Assembly (NCBI GenBank): GCA_017456765.1
Contig: JAFTIR010000032.1
Coordinates: 1-33,855 of the forward strand
Reading direction: 5' to 3'
DNA: 33,855 nucleotides
From: Clostridia bacterium
Lineage (GTDB): Bacteria > Bacillota > Clostridia > Oscillospirales > CAG-382
Both the position numbers and the translations under genes were made by a program. The first letter of the stretch is position 1. Every line of letters starts with the position of its first letter. This document shows positions 1 to 8,366 of the stretch, piece after piece. The notes under the pieces are model-generated. The model made no database searches, was not told the DNA's origin, and worked only from the letters and a program-made list of their open reading frames with translations.

Positions 1-2
1 AC

Positions 3-3000
3 TTTGTAGGAAAGAAGATTTCCGAAGTAGAGGGAACATGGTATCCCGTATTTGCTGAAATACCCGACGAATACACTGTAGCCTTTAAGTATACAGACGG
101 AAGTGAAGCCCTCCCGACAGTAACAAAGACACTTGCGGCTTCCGAAGATTATGAACTTGCTGCTACCGATGTTAAGGATGTAGCACATCCCACAGCACCT
201 GCAGATTACGAATTCCTCGGATGGACAACGACAGTAGACGGAACAGACTACATCGCATCCTCCGAAATCGTAGGAAAGAGCATTAAGGATGTAGACGGCA
301 CAGTATATTATGCACAGTTCAAGAAAATAACAGATAATTATACTGTAGCCTTTAAGTATACAGACGGAAGCGAAGCCCTCCCGACAGTAACAAAGACACT
401 TGCAGCTTCCGAAGATTATGAACTTGCTGCTACCGATGTTAAGGATGTAGCACATCCCACAGCACCTGCAGATTACGAATTCCTCGGTTGGACAACGACA
501 GTAGACGGAACAGACTACATCGCATCCTCCGAAATCGTTGGAAAGAGCATTAAGACAGTAAACGGCACAGTGTACTACGCACAGTTCAAGCATATCGATG
601 ATGTTGAATACTATGTCGAGCATTACTTTGAACAGCCCGACGGTACATATGCACTTTACTCAACAGATACTCTTTATGCAAAACCCGAAACAGTTGTAAC
701 AGCAACAGCTCTTGATCCGCTTCCCGAAGGCTTCAAGGAAGAGAATACTGCACACGCAGACAGAGTTTCTGAAGGAACAGTACCTGAAAAGCCCGATGTT
801 CTTACACTCAAGCTTTACTATTACAGCAAAGTTATTACAGTAAGATATTTCGACCTTGCATATGATGCAGAAGAACCTGTATATGAATATGAGGTAAAGT
901 ACGGCGGTACAGTTGATAACTTCACTTATCCCGGTACAGAATACAGCCCTGAGGATAACGAAGATATTAAGACGGAGCTTGCTGAATATCTTGAATATCT
1001 TGCAATTCCCGGCTACGGCAAGGATTATGACGAAGCGTACTTCTACAACAAGTTTGAAGATGAACTTGACGGCTATTACTACTATGAATTCGGAAAGAAT
1101 GGTTTGTTCGAACACGAAATCAATTATAAGTGGTATGTAGAAGATGCTGAACTTGAATATGTGCTCTTTGATGAGGCTCATGAGTTTACAGAAGACCTTG
1201 ACCTTTTCTCAAAGGTTAAGAAACTCAACGTAGTAATCGGCTTCCCCACAAAGCTCACTGACAAAGTTCTTACAATCAATATTCCTTATGAAGAATCCAC
1301 AAGATTCCTCGACTCCATAAGAGACGCACTCTTTATCAATAATCAGATTGCAGGCTTCCCTGAGCTTATCGGTATCGAAGATAAACTGTATGACAAACTC
1401 TCGGACGTAGGCACTAAGTTCTTTGGCGAAGACGGCATATTTAACAGTGATAACGAAATCAATAATGTCAATATGCTTGTGAGATTCTCAAGACTTATGG
1501 GAGAGGCAGAGTTTAAAAAGTTCCTTGACAGCTTCTATGACGATGAAGCTGCACAGACTATTGAGCAGTATCTGCATGATTACATTATGACTCATGAAAC
1601 CGAATCTACTGCTGAGCATCTCAAGGAACTCCTTGATGACCTCGTAGGTGAGCACTCAGATTTGGCACATGAACTTATTGCTGACCTTTCAAACGATATT
1701 ATAAAGTACGAAATTACTTTCGTTGAAGAATTTTTTAAGAGCTACATTACAGGTCTTGTAAACAGTACAGACTCGGAAGACAAGGAAAAGCTCGCTCAGC
1801 TTGAAGATATGCTTTGCGAAGTGCTTGCTGACTATAAGAAAGAACATGAAAACGAATTTATAGGCTTCGCAACAGAAGTAATTGTTAATTCTCTTGCAGA
1901 TGATGAGCCAAGCGCAACTATTAAGGGAATGCTTTCGGATTACATCAAGAAAGAAATCAAGAATAAGACATATAATGATGAAATCATTAAATATGTACTT
2001 GGTATGAGTCCTTCTGATTTCAAGTCTGCTGCATGGGATATCTATAACAAGGATAGCTCTATAATCGACGGTGAAGAAATCAAGAATGATGTCAAAAACA
2101 AGATTCTCACTGATAATGCTTTGGTTCAGAGTGTAATCGTAAAGCTCTTTGACATTGATAACAGCGAGGTTGACTTTGACAGCAAAATCGAGTCGTATAT
2201 CAAGAAGTACAACCTTGCAGATGAATTCATCAAGAATAATCCCGACAAAATCGTTGATTATATCCCCGAAGAAAAGTGGGAAGAGTTAAGCGGTGGATTG
2301 TATGATTCTTCTTTCTCAAGAGATGATAAGATTGAGGCACTCAAGGAATACATAGCAGATAATCCCGACACAGCAATTTCAAAGCTCAAGAGCTACGCGG
2401 GAAGCAGCCTTGATAGTGTAATAAGTGATTACCTTGCTAACAACAGGGATGATATTGAGGACGATATTCTTACAGAGGTTCTTACAAATGATAATCTCAG
2501 AGAGGAACTTGCAAACTATGCTGTTCAGAATATGAACAACAACTCCTTTGGTGGATTCCTTGATGCTGAAATTAACCAAGCAATTGATGAATATCTTGAT
2601 GAAGTAGCAGCAAATGATGCCAAGAAGACATCTCTTGTAGACTCAATGGTTGTAAAGATTTGCAGCAATGATGCAGTTTATAATCTGCCGTTTGTTCAGG
2701 ACGCAATAAATACTGTTATCAATGACGTAATAGCGGATATTGCTGCAAACGAAAATGATAATATTCCGGATACTGAAAGTAAGTACGTTGCTGACATAAG
2801 AAAGTACGCAAAATCTCTGACAGAATTTGATGACCTTGTAAGTGCAGTTATTTCTTCTGATGAAACCTTCAGAAACCAAGTGATTGACGACCTGTTTGAT
2901 AACCTTTATCTTGTAGACCCCGACCATTCAATTATACTTGACTTTATGCAAAAGCTCACAGATAAGATGATTGAGGATAAGAATATTGATATAAATATGC

Positions 3001-4643
3001 TTATAACCATCATTGACTATATCAAGCAGGCTGAGCACGGTGAAGATCTTGCCTGGGATATTGTTAACAACCTTATGGAACTCGGTGACGAACTTCTCGA
3101 TTATGCAAAAGAACACCTTGGATTTATTGATGAAACCGGTGGAAAGCTTGAAGCAACACTTAAGTTCCGTGATGAAGTTACAAATGATGAGCAGTTTGAA
3201 GTAACTGCAGATAACCTATTTATTATGGATATGGTTAAAGATAAGGTTGAAAGCATGACCTTTGACAGCTTCCTTGATGAGTTTGTAGCATCAAGAGTGC
3301 CCGAGACGCTTCTGGATAAGTTGCCTCTTGGTCCCGTTGAAAGAATCTATAATGATTGTATTAACGATTTCCTTGATGACCTTAATGAAGCAAGGACCAA
3401 TGTTGAAAACGAGGTTCCCGGACCACACTACGTAAATAGTGGCGTTGTTGTTGACATCAACATTGTTTCAGACCTGCTTATTCCTGCTATGGACTTTGCA
3501 GAAGAGGCTCATACAAAGGCAGTTAACAAGGCAGTAGCTTCCGGAAATAAGGCGGCAGAGCTTGTAGAAAAGTACTATGTTGATAATCCTTACGTTGTAG
3601 GCGATGACACACTCGGAAATAAGGGCGTTGTTAACTATGGATTTGACTACACACTCTATATTTCTGATGAGGACAATGACGGATTCTACACAATCAACAG
3701 CTTCAAGGATATTTACAATAATGTGGTAAAGCCTATGTCTGTTGAATCAATCGATGCACTTCTCTGGATGATGGATGAAGAAGGCGGAAACGTTAACTTC
3801 GCAAGAATCAAAGAGCTTGCTTTGGATAATGAAGACCTTGTTCTTGCACTTTATAACCATCCTAATGAGTTGATGGCAAGATATGCACAGAATGGACTTC
3901 CCGAAGACATGATTGAATACTATGAAGACCTTCTTGAAAATGATGAAATAAGAAAGGCCGTTGAAAAGCTCGATAATAAGGTGGATAATTATAAAGAGTT
4001 TGATATGATGTTCTTTGTTGAGTCAAAACTTCAGAATGCAACTCTTGAAATGTACTACCTCAAGGTTCTTGACAGAGTAGGCGTACCTGTACAGAATATT
4101 CTTGATAAGTATACCAATTCAAAGGCTTATAAGGAATTGACATCTGCAGAATACAGAAACCTTATTGAACAGCTTGATGAGTGCTGGGGCGATGATTGGA
4201 TAGAAATCGACGGAGTTCCCACTCAGGTTGAAAACTATATGGGTACAACAGATTATGTGTTTGACAATGTACTTGAAAAGGTTGGAAACAGCGATGATGA
4301 TGCAACATTATCTGTAAAGGGATTTGAAATGTCAATTACAAGATTCTTTGCAGATATGATTGAAACATCAGCCCCTGATTACACCATAGTTTTCAAGGAT
4401 AGCAATGAAACAAATCTTGCACTGCACAGAAAGGTTGGAAATGTCCTCTTTGTTGAAAGAGAACTTCCCGAAGTTACAGCACCCGAAGGTTATGTATTTG
4501 CTGGCTGGTCAACAGTAAATAATTCCGATATTGTGGAATTTACAAATGAATTGCTTGTTTCCGGTAACGGAGATGAAGACTATTTCATTCAGGATATGTT
4601 TGCATCAAAATCAATAGTGCTTTATCCTGTGTTCGTACAGTAA
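3..4643 (+). CDS. Giant InlB B-repeat surface protein, 5' end missing
   Basis: The frame is open from the left edge, so this is the last 1546 residues of a larger protein and the true start is outside the window. Residues 1-24 are the tail of one divergent B-repeat. Two nearly identical 89-residue repeats of the Listeria-Bacteroides (Flg_new/InlB B) type follow, each with an EFLGW core and a YYAQFK end. At about 200-275 lies a YYVEHYF-type beta module of the MucBP-like kind. Then come about 1100 residues of very acidic, helix-rich sequence with many DD/EE runs and no recognised domain. The last 90 residues form one more B-repeat (YVFAGWS, LYPVFVQ). No anchor is visible; it may be at the missing N-terminus. 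Lysine is almost always AAG in the first 600 bases, as in rpmE, which suggests strong expression. A role as a secreted surface or adhesion protein is inferred from domain type and from the SLH-anchored neighbour. Confidence 0.85.
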   Translation, partial: FVGKKISEVEGTWYPVFAEIPDEYTVAFKYTDGSEALPTVTKTLAASEDYELAATDVKDVAHPTAPADYEFLGWTTTVDGTDYIASSEIVGKSIKDVDGTVYYAQFKKITDNYTVAFKYTDGSEALPTVTKTLAASEDYELAATDVKDVAHPTAPADYEFLGWTTTVDGTDYIASSEIVGKSIKTVNGTVYYAQFKHIDDVEYYVEHYFEQPDGTYALYSTDTLYAKPETVVTATALDPLPEGFKEENTAHADRVSEGTVPEKPDVLTLKLYYYSKVITVRYFDLAYDAEEPVYEYEVKYGGTVDNFTYPGTEYSPEDNEDIKTELAEYLEYLAIPGYGKDYDEAYFYNKFEDELDGYYYYEFGKNGLFEHEINYKWYVEDAELEYVLFDEAHEFTEDLDLFSKVKKLNVVIGFPTKLTDKVLTINIPYEESTRFLDSIRDALFINNQIAGFPELIGIEDKLYDKLSDVGTKFFGEDGIFNSDNEINNVNMLVRFSRLMGEAEFKKFLDSFYDDEAAQTIEQYLHDYIMTHETESTAEHLKELLDDLVGEHSDLAHELIADLSNDIIKYEITFVEEFFKSYITGLVNSTDSEDKEKLAQLEDMLCEVLADYKKEHENEFIGFATEVIVNSLADDEPSATIKGMLSDYIKKEIKNKTYNDEIIKYVLGMSPSDFKSAAWDIYNKDSSIIDGEEIKNDVKNKILTDNALVQSVIVKLFDIDNSEVDFDSKIESYIKKYNLADEFIKNNPDKIVDYIPEEKWEELSGGLYDSSFSRDDKIEALKEYIADNPDTAISKLKSYAGSSLDSVISDYLANNRDDIEDDILTEVLTNDNLREELANYAVQNMNNNSFGGFLDAEINQAIDEYLDEVAANDAKKTSLVDSMVVKICSNDAVYNLPFVQDAINTVINDVIADIAANENDNIPDTESKYVADIRKYAKSLTEFDDLVSAVISSDETFRNQVIDDLFDNLYLVDPDHSIILDFMQKLTDKMIEDKNIDINMLITIIDYIKQAEHGEDLAWDIVNNLMELGDELLDYAKEHLGFIDETGGKLEATLKFRDEVTNDEQFEVTADNLFIMDMVKDKVESMTFDSFLDEFVASRVPETLLDKLPLGPVERIYNDCINDFLDDLNEARTNVENEVPGPHYVNSGVVVDINIVSDLLIPAMDFAEEAHTKAVNKAVASGNKAAELVEKYYVDNPYVVGDDTLGNKGVVNYGFDYTLYISDEDNDGFYTINSFKDIYNNVVKPMSVESIDALLWMMDEEGGNVNFARIKELALDNEDLVLALYNHPNELMARYAQNGLPEDMIEYYEDLLENDEIRKAVEKLDNKVDNYKEFDMMFFVESKLQNATLEMYYLKVLDRVGVPVQNILDKYTNSKAYKELTSAEYRNLIEQLDECWGDDWIEIDGVPTQVENYMGTTDYVFDNVLEKVGNSDDDATLSVKGFEMSITRFFADMIETSAPDYTIVFKDSNETNLALHRKVGNVLFVERELPEVTAPEGYVFAGWSTVNNSDIVEFTNELLVSGNGDEDYFIQDMFASKSIVLYPVFVQ
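75..590 (+). repeat. Two in-frame tandem 267-bp repeats, about 96% identical
   Basis: Copy 1 spans 75-341 and copy 2 starts at 342 and matches to about 590, where it diverges. Over the shared 249 bases I count about eleven differences. Most are third-position changes; the others cluster near the end (GAT to ACA, GAC to AAC). A more divergent repeat end lies just upstream (3-74), so the array probably continues beyond the left edge. Each unit encodes one B-repeat domain of 89 residues. Confidence 0.95.
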
Positions 4644-4671
4644 CAGATAAGTCACCTTACGATTAAAACAA

Positions 4672-4699
4672 TTGAGCAGACGGTTTTCCGTCTGCTCAA
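4672..4699 (+). terminator. Perfect 12-bp hairpin between the two surface-protein genes
   Basis: The arms 4672-4683 and 4688-4699 are perfectly complementary around a TTTT loop. It lies 29 bases after the stop of the first gene and ends 22 bases before the start of the next. No T run follows on the plus strand, so it is not a canonical Rho-independent terminator. It could be a weak terminator, an RNA-processing or stability hairpin, or an attenuator between the genes. Confidence 0.55.
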
Positions 4700-4721
4700 C
4701 CTATAAGAGAGGAAATGTTAA

Positions 4722-7700
4722 ATGTTTTTTAAACGATTTATGGCGCTTGTTCTCACAATGGCAATGCTTTGTTCGGGTATTGTTTTTGCTCAGGGAGAGA
4801 CAGAGCTTCTGATTTCTCAAAACCCGTCATCTGAAGCAGCTGCGCCTGAAATGTCCCCGGAAGAGATAAATAAAAATGCGACGGGCTTTACAGATGTTGC
4901 TCCCGAGGCGTCTTATACAGCGGCAATAAAAAAACTTGTTGATTATGGAATTATCGCAGGTTATCCAGACGGTACATTCAAGCCTTACGGCGAAGTAACA
5001 AGAGCAGAAATGTGTAAGATGATAAACCTTGCTCTTGGCTACATAGAATTTGACGGGGCAGCAGGCTTTCCTGATGTAACGCAGAATAACTGGTACTATG
5101 CATATGCGCTTGCAGCACAGAAGCAGGGATATGTTGAGGGTTATGAAGATAAAACCTTCAGAGGAAGTAATAATATTACCCGTCAGGAAATGTGCGCAAT
5201 TCTCAATAGACTTTTAAAGCCGATGAATCTCGGTATTCCCGTAACAATATCTGACCAGGTCAGTAATTGGGCAAGACCTCACGTTGAAGTAATTGTTCAG
5301 AATTATATTATGCCCTTAGAGGAGAATAATACATTCCGAGCTACCGAAAATCTTAAGCGTCATGAGCTTGCAACAGTTCTTTCCAATATGGCAATAGGAC
5401 CTGTCAAGCAGATTGATGCAAACGTCAGATTTTTTGTTAACGGCGAACAGTACGGAGAAACACAGACTGTTGCTGTCGGTAACAGCGCACAGGTTCCTGC
5501 CGACCCGCCGGTGCCTTCAGAAGATTATGTTTTTGAAGGCTGGAAAAAGATTGGTACAGACGGACTTATAGATGTAAATACAGTCATTGTAATAGCTGAC
5601 GTTGACTATGAGGCTGTGTTTTCACAGAAGATGCATAACGTAACCTTCTATTCAAGAGGAGCAGTGTATGATACACGTAAGGTTGTAAACGGTGGAATTG
5701 TCAGTGCTCCCGGTAATCCCGAAGCAAAGGGATATGATTTTCTCGGCTGGGCTCTCAGCGAGGGTGGAGAAGTAGTTAAGCTCTCGTCAATTAAAATTGC
5801 CTCAGATACTGCCTTTTATGCTGTTTTTGAAAAACAGGAAAGCAGCGGTGGAGGCGGAGGAGGAGGCCCCGTAGAAACGACATACAAGGTCAGATTCTTC
5901 GTAAACGGCGACCTCTATGAAACTCAGAAGCTCTCAAAAAATGCTTCTCCCAAAAACCCGAAGGATCCTGTGCGTGAAGGATTTGTGTTCCTTGGCTGGT
6001 CACTCGAGCAGGACGGAGAGATTATTGTTCCGTCTTCAATGAAAATAACAAAAGATGTGGATCTTTATGGTGTGTTTGAAGAACCTGAAGAAGAACCCCT
6101 CATTTTTACCGTAACATTCTATGTCGACGGACAAAAGTATGATTCCCAGTTTGTTCAAAATGGTAGTACCGTTTCATCGGTTTCAAATCCCGAAAAGGAT
6201 GGATATGTATTCAAGCATTGGTCTAAAACCGAGGGCGGCACAGCAGTATTGCTCGGATATTATACCGTAACATCAAACACGGATTTTTATGCGGTGTTTG
6301 AAAAGGAAGAAGAAGAGATTAACTATTTCAAAGTAACCTTCATGGTTGACGGAAAGGAATATTCAAGCAGTAAGATTCAGGAGGGCAACAAGGCATCTGC
6401 TCCCGAAGCTCCCAAAAAGGACGGATATAATTTCAAGCATTGGTCAAAGAGCGAGGGCGGCAGTGCTTCCTCGGTTTCCGTAACTGTAACCTCGGATCTG
6501 ACATTCTACGCTGTATTTGAAAAGATAGAGTATACCGTAATTTTCTATGTTGATGGTTCTGAATACGACAAACAAACAATTGCATTGAATGAAACAGTTT
6601 CTCTTCCGACAAATCCCTCAAAGGATGGATATAGCTTCCTTGGCTGGTCTGAAAAAGAGGGCGGAGAGATTGTCGAAAATCTCGGAGCTGTTGCAATTAC
6701 CTCGAAAAAGAATTATTATGCAGTCTTTGAAAAGGATGAAGAACAAGGCGGTGGCGGTCAGGGAGAACAGGTGACGAAGTTTACCATAAACTTTATAGTA
6801 GATGGTAAGACATATTCTACTCAGGAAGTTCTCAAAGACGGTTTGATTGCTGTACCTGCAGATCCACAAAAGGTGGATTATAACTTCCTCGGTTGGTCTG
6901 AGAAAGAGGGAGGAAAGGTTACGTCGATTGCAAGCAAGGCAACTGCAAACGCAAATTATTATGCTGTTTTCGAGCAGATTTTGAAGTATAATGTAACCTT
7001 CTATGTTGACGGCAAGATTTATTCACAGTCCATAGTTGTTGAAAATGAAACGGCATCCGCACCGACTGTATCTACCGAGGCTATCGAGGGCTATAATTTC
7101 CTCGGTTGGTCTTTGACAGACGGCGGCGAAAAGGTAAATGTGGGTTCTGTTAACATAACCTCCGATACTTCTTTCTATGCAATCTTAGAAGAAAAAGAAC
7201 CCGAAAAGGTTTATAAAAATGTTGTTTTCAAGGTTGACGGAAGGAACTATGATTCCCAAACAGTAGAAGTGGGAGCATACGCAAATGTACCATCACCCGA
7301 CCCCGAAAAGGAAAAATATACATTTGAAGGCTGGTCTTTAACAGCCGGCGGAGCTGTTGTAGATGTTTCGAGCATTGCTATAAATGCTGATACCACCTTC
7401 CATGCAATCTTCAAGAAGAATCCCGTATATTACGATGTGGTATTTTTAGTAGACGGTGAGGAACATGATAAGCAGAGAGTGCTTGAGGGCGAGTATCCCG
7501 AGCTTCCTGAAGACCCCTCACTTGAAGGATATGATTTCCTCGGCTGGTCAAAGTCAATGGGCGGTCAGACACTGAATCCCGAAACCATAGCGGTAACGGA
7601 CAATACGACATATTTTGCCGTATTTGAAGAAGCCGAAGAAGAAATAGTTTATTATAAAGTACTTTTCTGGTTTGACGGAGAAGTGTATATGACACTTCAA

Positions 7701-8231
7701 GATGTTGCAGAGGGAGACACGGTTGATGCTCCCGAAACTCCAAGTCTTGAAAGCGGACGCCTGTTCCTCGGTTGGTCACTTGATGATACAAATGACAAAG
7801 ACGAAATAATTGAAGTATCCGAAAAAATCATTGAACAGGATACAGATTTCTATTCAGTAATCATTGACAATCCCAACGATGAAGAATTTATGACCATGCT
7901 TAATAAAGGATATGATGAACTCAGCTCAATCAAGAGATACCCCGGTCCAAGTAGTCTTCCAAAAGAAACGCTTATTTTAATAACGGAATGTATAGGCTAT
8001 GTGCTTGAGGATGCGAACAACGGAATATTCGTTGACAAGTCTTATGTGAAAAAGCATCCTGTTTATGGCGGCATGGTTGACGATGTAAAAGCGAATATCA
8101 ATGAAAAGATGTCAGATGACGATCAATCCAACTTCGTAAACTTTATTACAAGTCCGAGAAATATCTCTGAGGATGTACAGACCTTCCTTATTGATTACTT
8201 CGACATTGATACATCAAAGTATCAAGGTTAA
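4722..8231 (+). CDS. SLH-anchored surface protein with eleven InlB B-repeats
   Basis: The protein has 1169 residues. It opens with a signal peptide (MFFKRF, hydrophobic stretch, cleavage probably after VFA at residue 23). Three S-layer homology domains follow at about 54-220; the first two carry the typical DGTFKP/TRAEM and ITRQEM elements. SLH domains bind pyruvylated secondary cell-wall polymer, which places the protein on the cell surface. From about 230 to 1050 there are eleven B-type repeats of 65-75 residues (V-F-VDG ... GY-FLGWS ... FYAVFE), with two poly-Gly linkers (near residues 378 and 678) and Glu-rich linkers. The last 118 residues are a helical, repeat-free domain I do not recognise. 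An AGAGG ribosome site precedes the ATG by about 8 bases. It probably works in adhesion or as a cell-surface scaffold beside the giant protein upstream; the ligand is unknown. Confidence 0.9.
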   Translation: MFFKRFMALVLTMAMLCSGIVFAQGETELLISQNPSSEAAAPEMSPEEINKNATGFTDVAPEASYTAAIKKLVDYGIIAGYPDGTFKPYGEVTRAEMCKMINLALGYIEFDGAAGFPDVTQNNWYYAYALAAQKQGYVEGYEDKTFRGSNNITRQEMCAILNRLLKPMNLGIPVTISDQVSNWARPHVEVIVQNYIMPLEENNTFRATENLKRHELATVLSNMAIGPVKQIDANVRFFVNGEQYGETQTVAVGNSAQVPADPPVPSEDYVFEGWKKIGTDGLIDVNTVIVIADVDYEAVFSQKMHNVTFYSRGAVYDTRKVVNGGIVSAPGNPEAKGYDFLGWALSEGGEVVKLSSIKIASDTAFYAVFEKQESSGGGGGGGPVETTYKVRFFVNGDLYETQKLSKNASPKNPKDPVREGFVFLGWSLEQDGEIIVPSSMKITKDVDLYGVFEEPEEEPLIFTVTFYVDGQKYDSQFVQNGSTVSSVSNPEKDGYVFKHWSKTEGGTAVLLGYYTVTSNTDFYAVFEKEEEEINYFKVTFMVDGKEYSSSKIQEGNKASAPEAPKKDGYNFKHWSKSEGGSASSVSVTVTSDLTFYAVFEKIEYTVIFYVDGSEYDKQTIALNETVSLPTNPSKDGYSFLGWSEKEGGEIVENLGAVAITSKKNYYAVFEKDEEQGGGGQGEQVTKFTINFIVDGKTYSTQEVLKDGLIAVPADPQKVDYNFLGWSEKEGGKVTSIASKATANANYYAVFEQILKYNVTFYVDGKIYSQSIVVENETASAPTVSTEAIEGYNFLGWSLTDGGEKVNVGSVNITSDTSFYAILEEKEPEKVYKNVVFKVDGRNYDSQTVEVGAYANVPSPDPEKEKYTFEGWSLTAGGAVVDVSSIAINADTTFHAIFKKNPVYYDVVFLVDGEEHDKQRVLEGEYPELPEDPSLEGYDFLGWSKSMGGQTLNPETIAVTDNTTYFAVFEEAEEEIVYYKVLFWFDGEVYMTLQDVAEGDTVDAPETPSLESGRLFLGWSLDDTNDKDEIIEVSEKIIEQDTDFYSVIIDNPNDEEFMTMLNKGYDELSSIKRYPGPSSLPKETLILITECIGYVLEDANNGIFVDKSYVKKHPVYGGMVDDVKANINEKMSDDDQSNFVNFITSPRNISEDVQTFLIDYFDIDTSKYQG

Positions 8232-8258
8232 AAAAACCGCCCGAAAGGGCGGTTTTTT
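8232..8258 (+). terminator. Rho-independent terminator of the SLH protein gene
   Basis: Directly after the TAA, AAAAACCGCCC pairs with GGGCGGTTTTT around a short GAAA loop, followed by a T run. This is a canonical intrinsic terminator. Confidence 0.93.
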
Positions 8259-8281
8259 CATGCGCTGAAAACAATAGACTA

Positions 8282-8309
8282 TTGCTTTTTGCTGTTGTTG
8301 TGGTAAAAT
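8282..8309 (+). promoter_or_regulatory. Candidate SigA promoter for the helicase-nuclease gene
   Basis: TTGCTT (8282-8287) and TAAAAT (8304-8309) are 16 bases apart, and the -10 box is preceded by TGG, giving an extended -10. The expected start is about 50 bases upstream of the coding start. The -35 match is weak and further AT-rich -10-like boxes lie downstream (8315-8342), so the exact promoter is uncertain. Confidence 0.4.
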
Positions 8310-8366
8310 ATTAGTATAAAACTTTTTGCGAGATAATATAATCAGAAAATTTTTAAAAGAAAGTAG

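Noticed and set aside
660..1181. Long minus-strand open frame opposite the giant surface gene
   Set aside because: It has no ribosome site and mirrors the strongly biased codons of the plus-strand gene, which avoid stops on the opposite strand.
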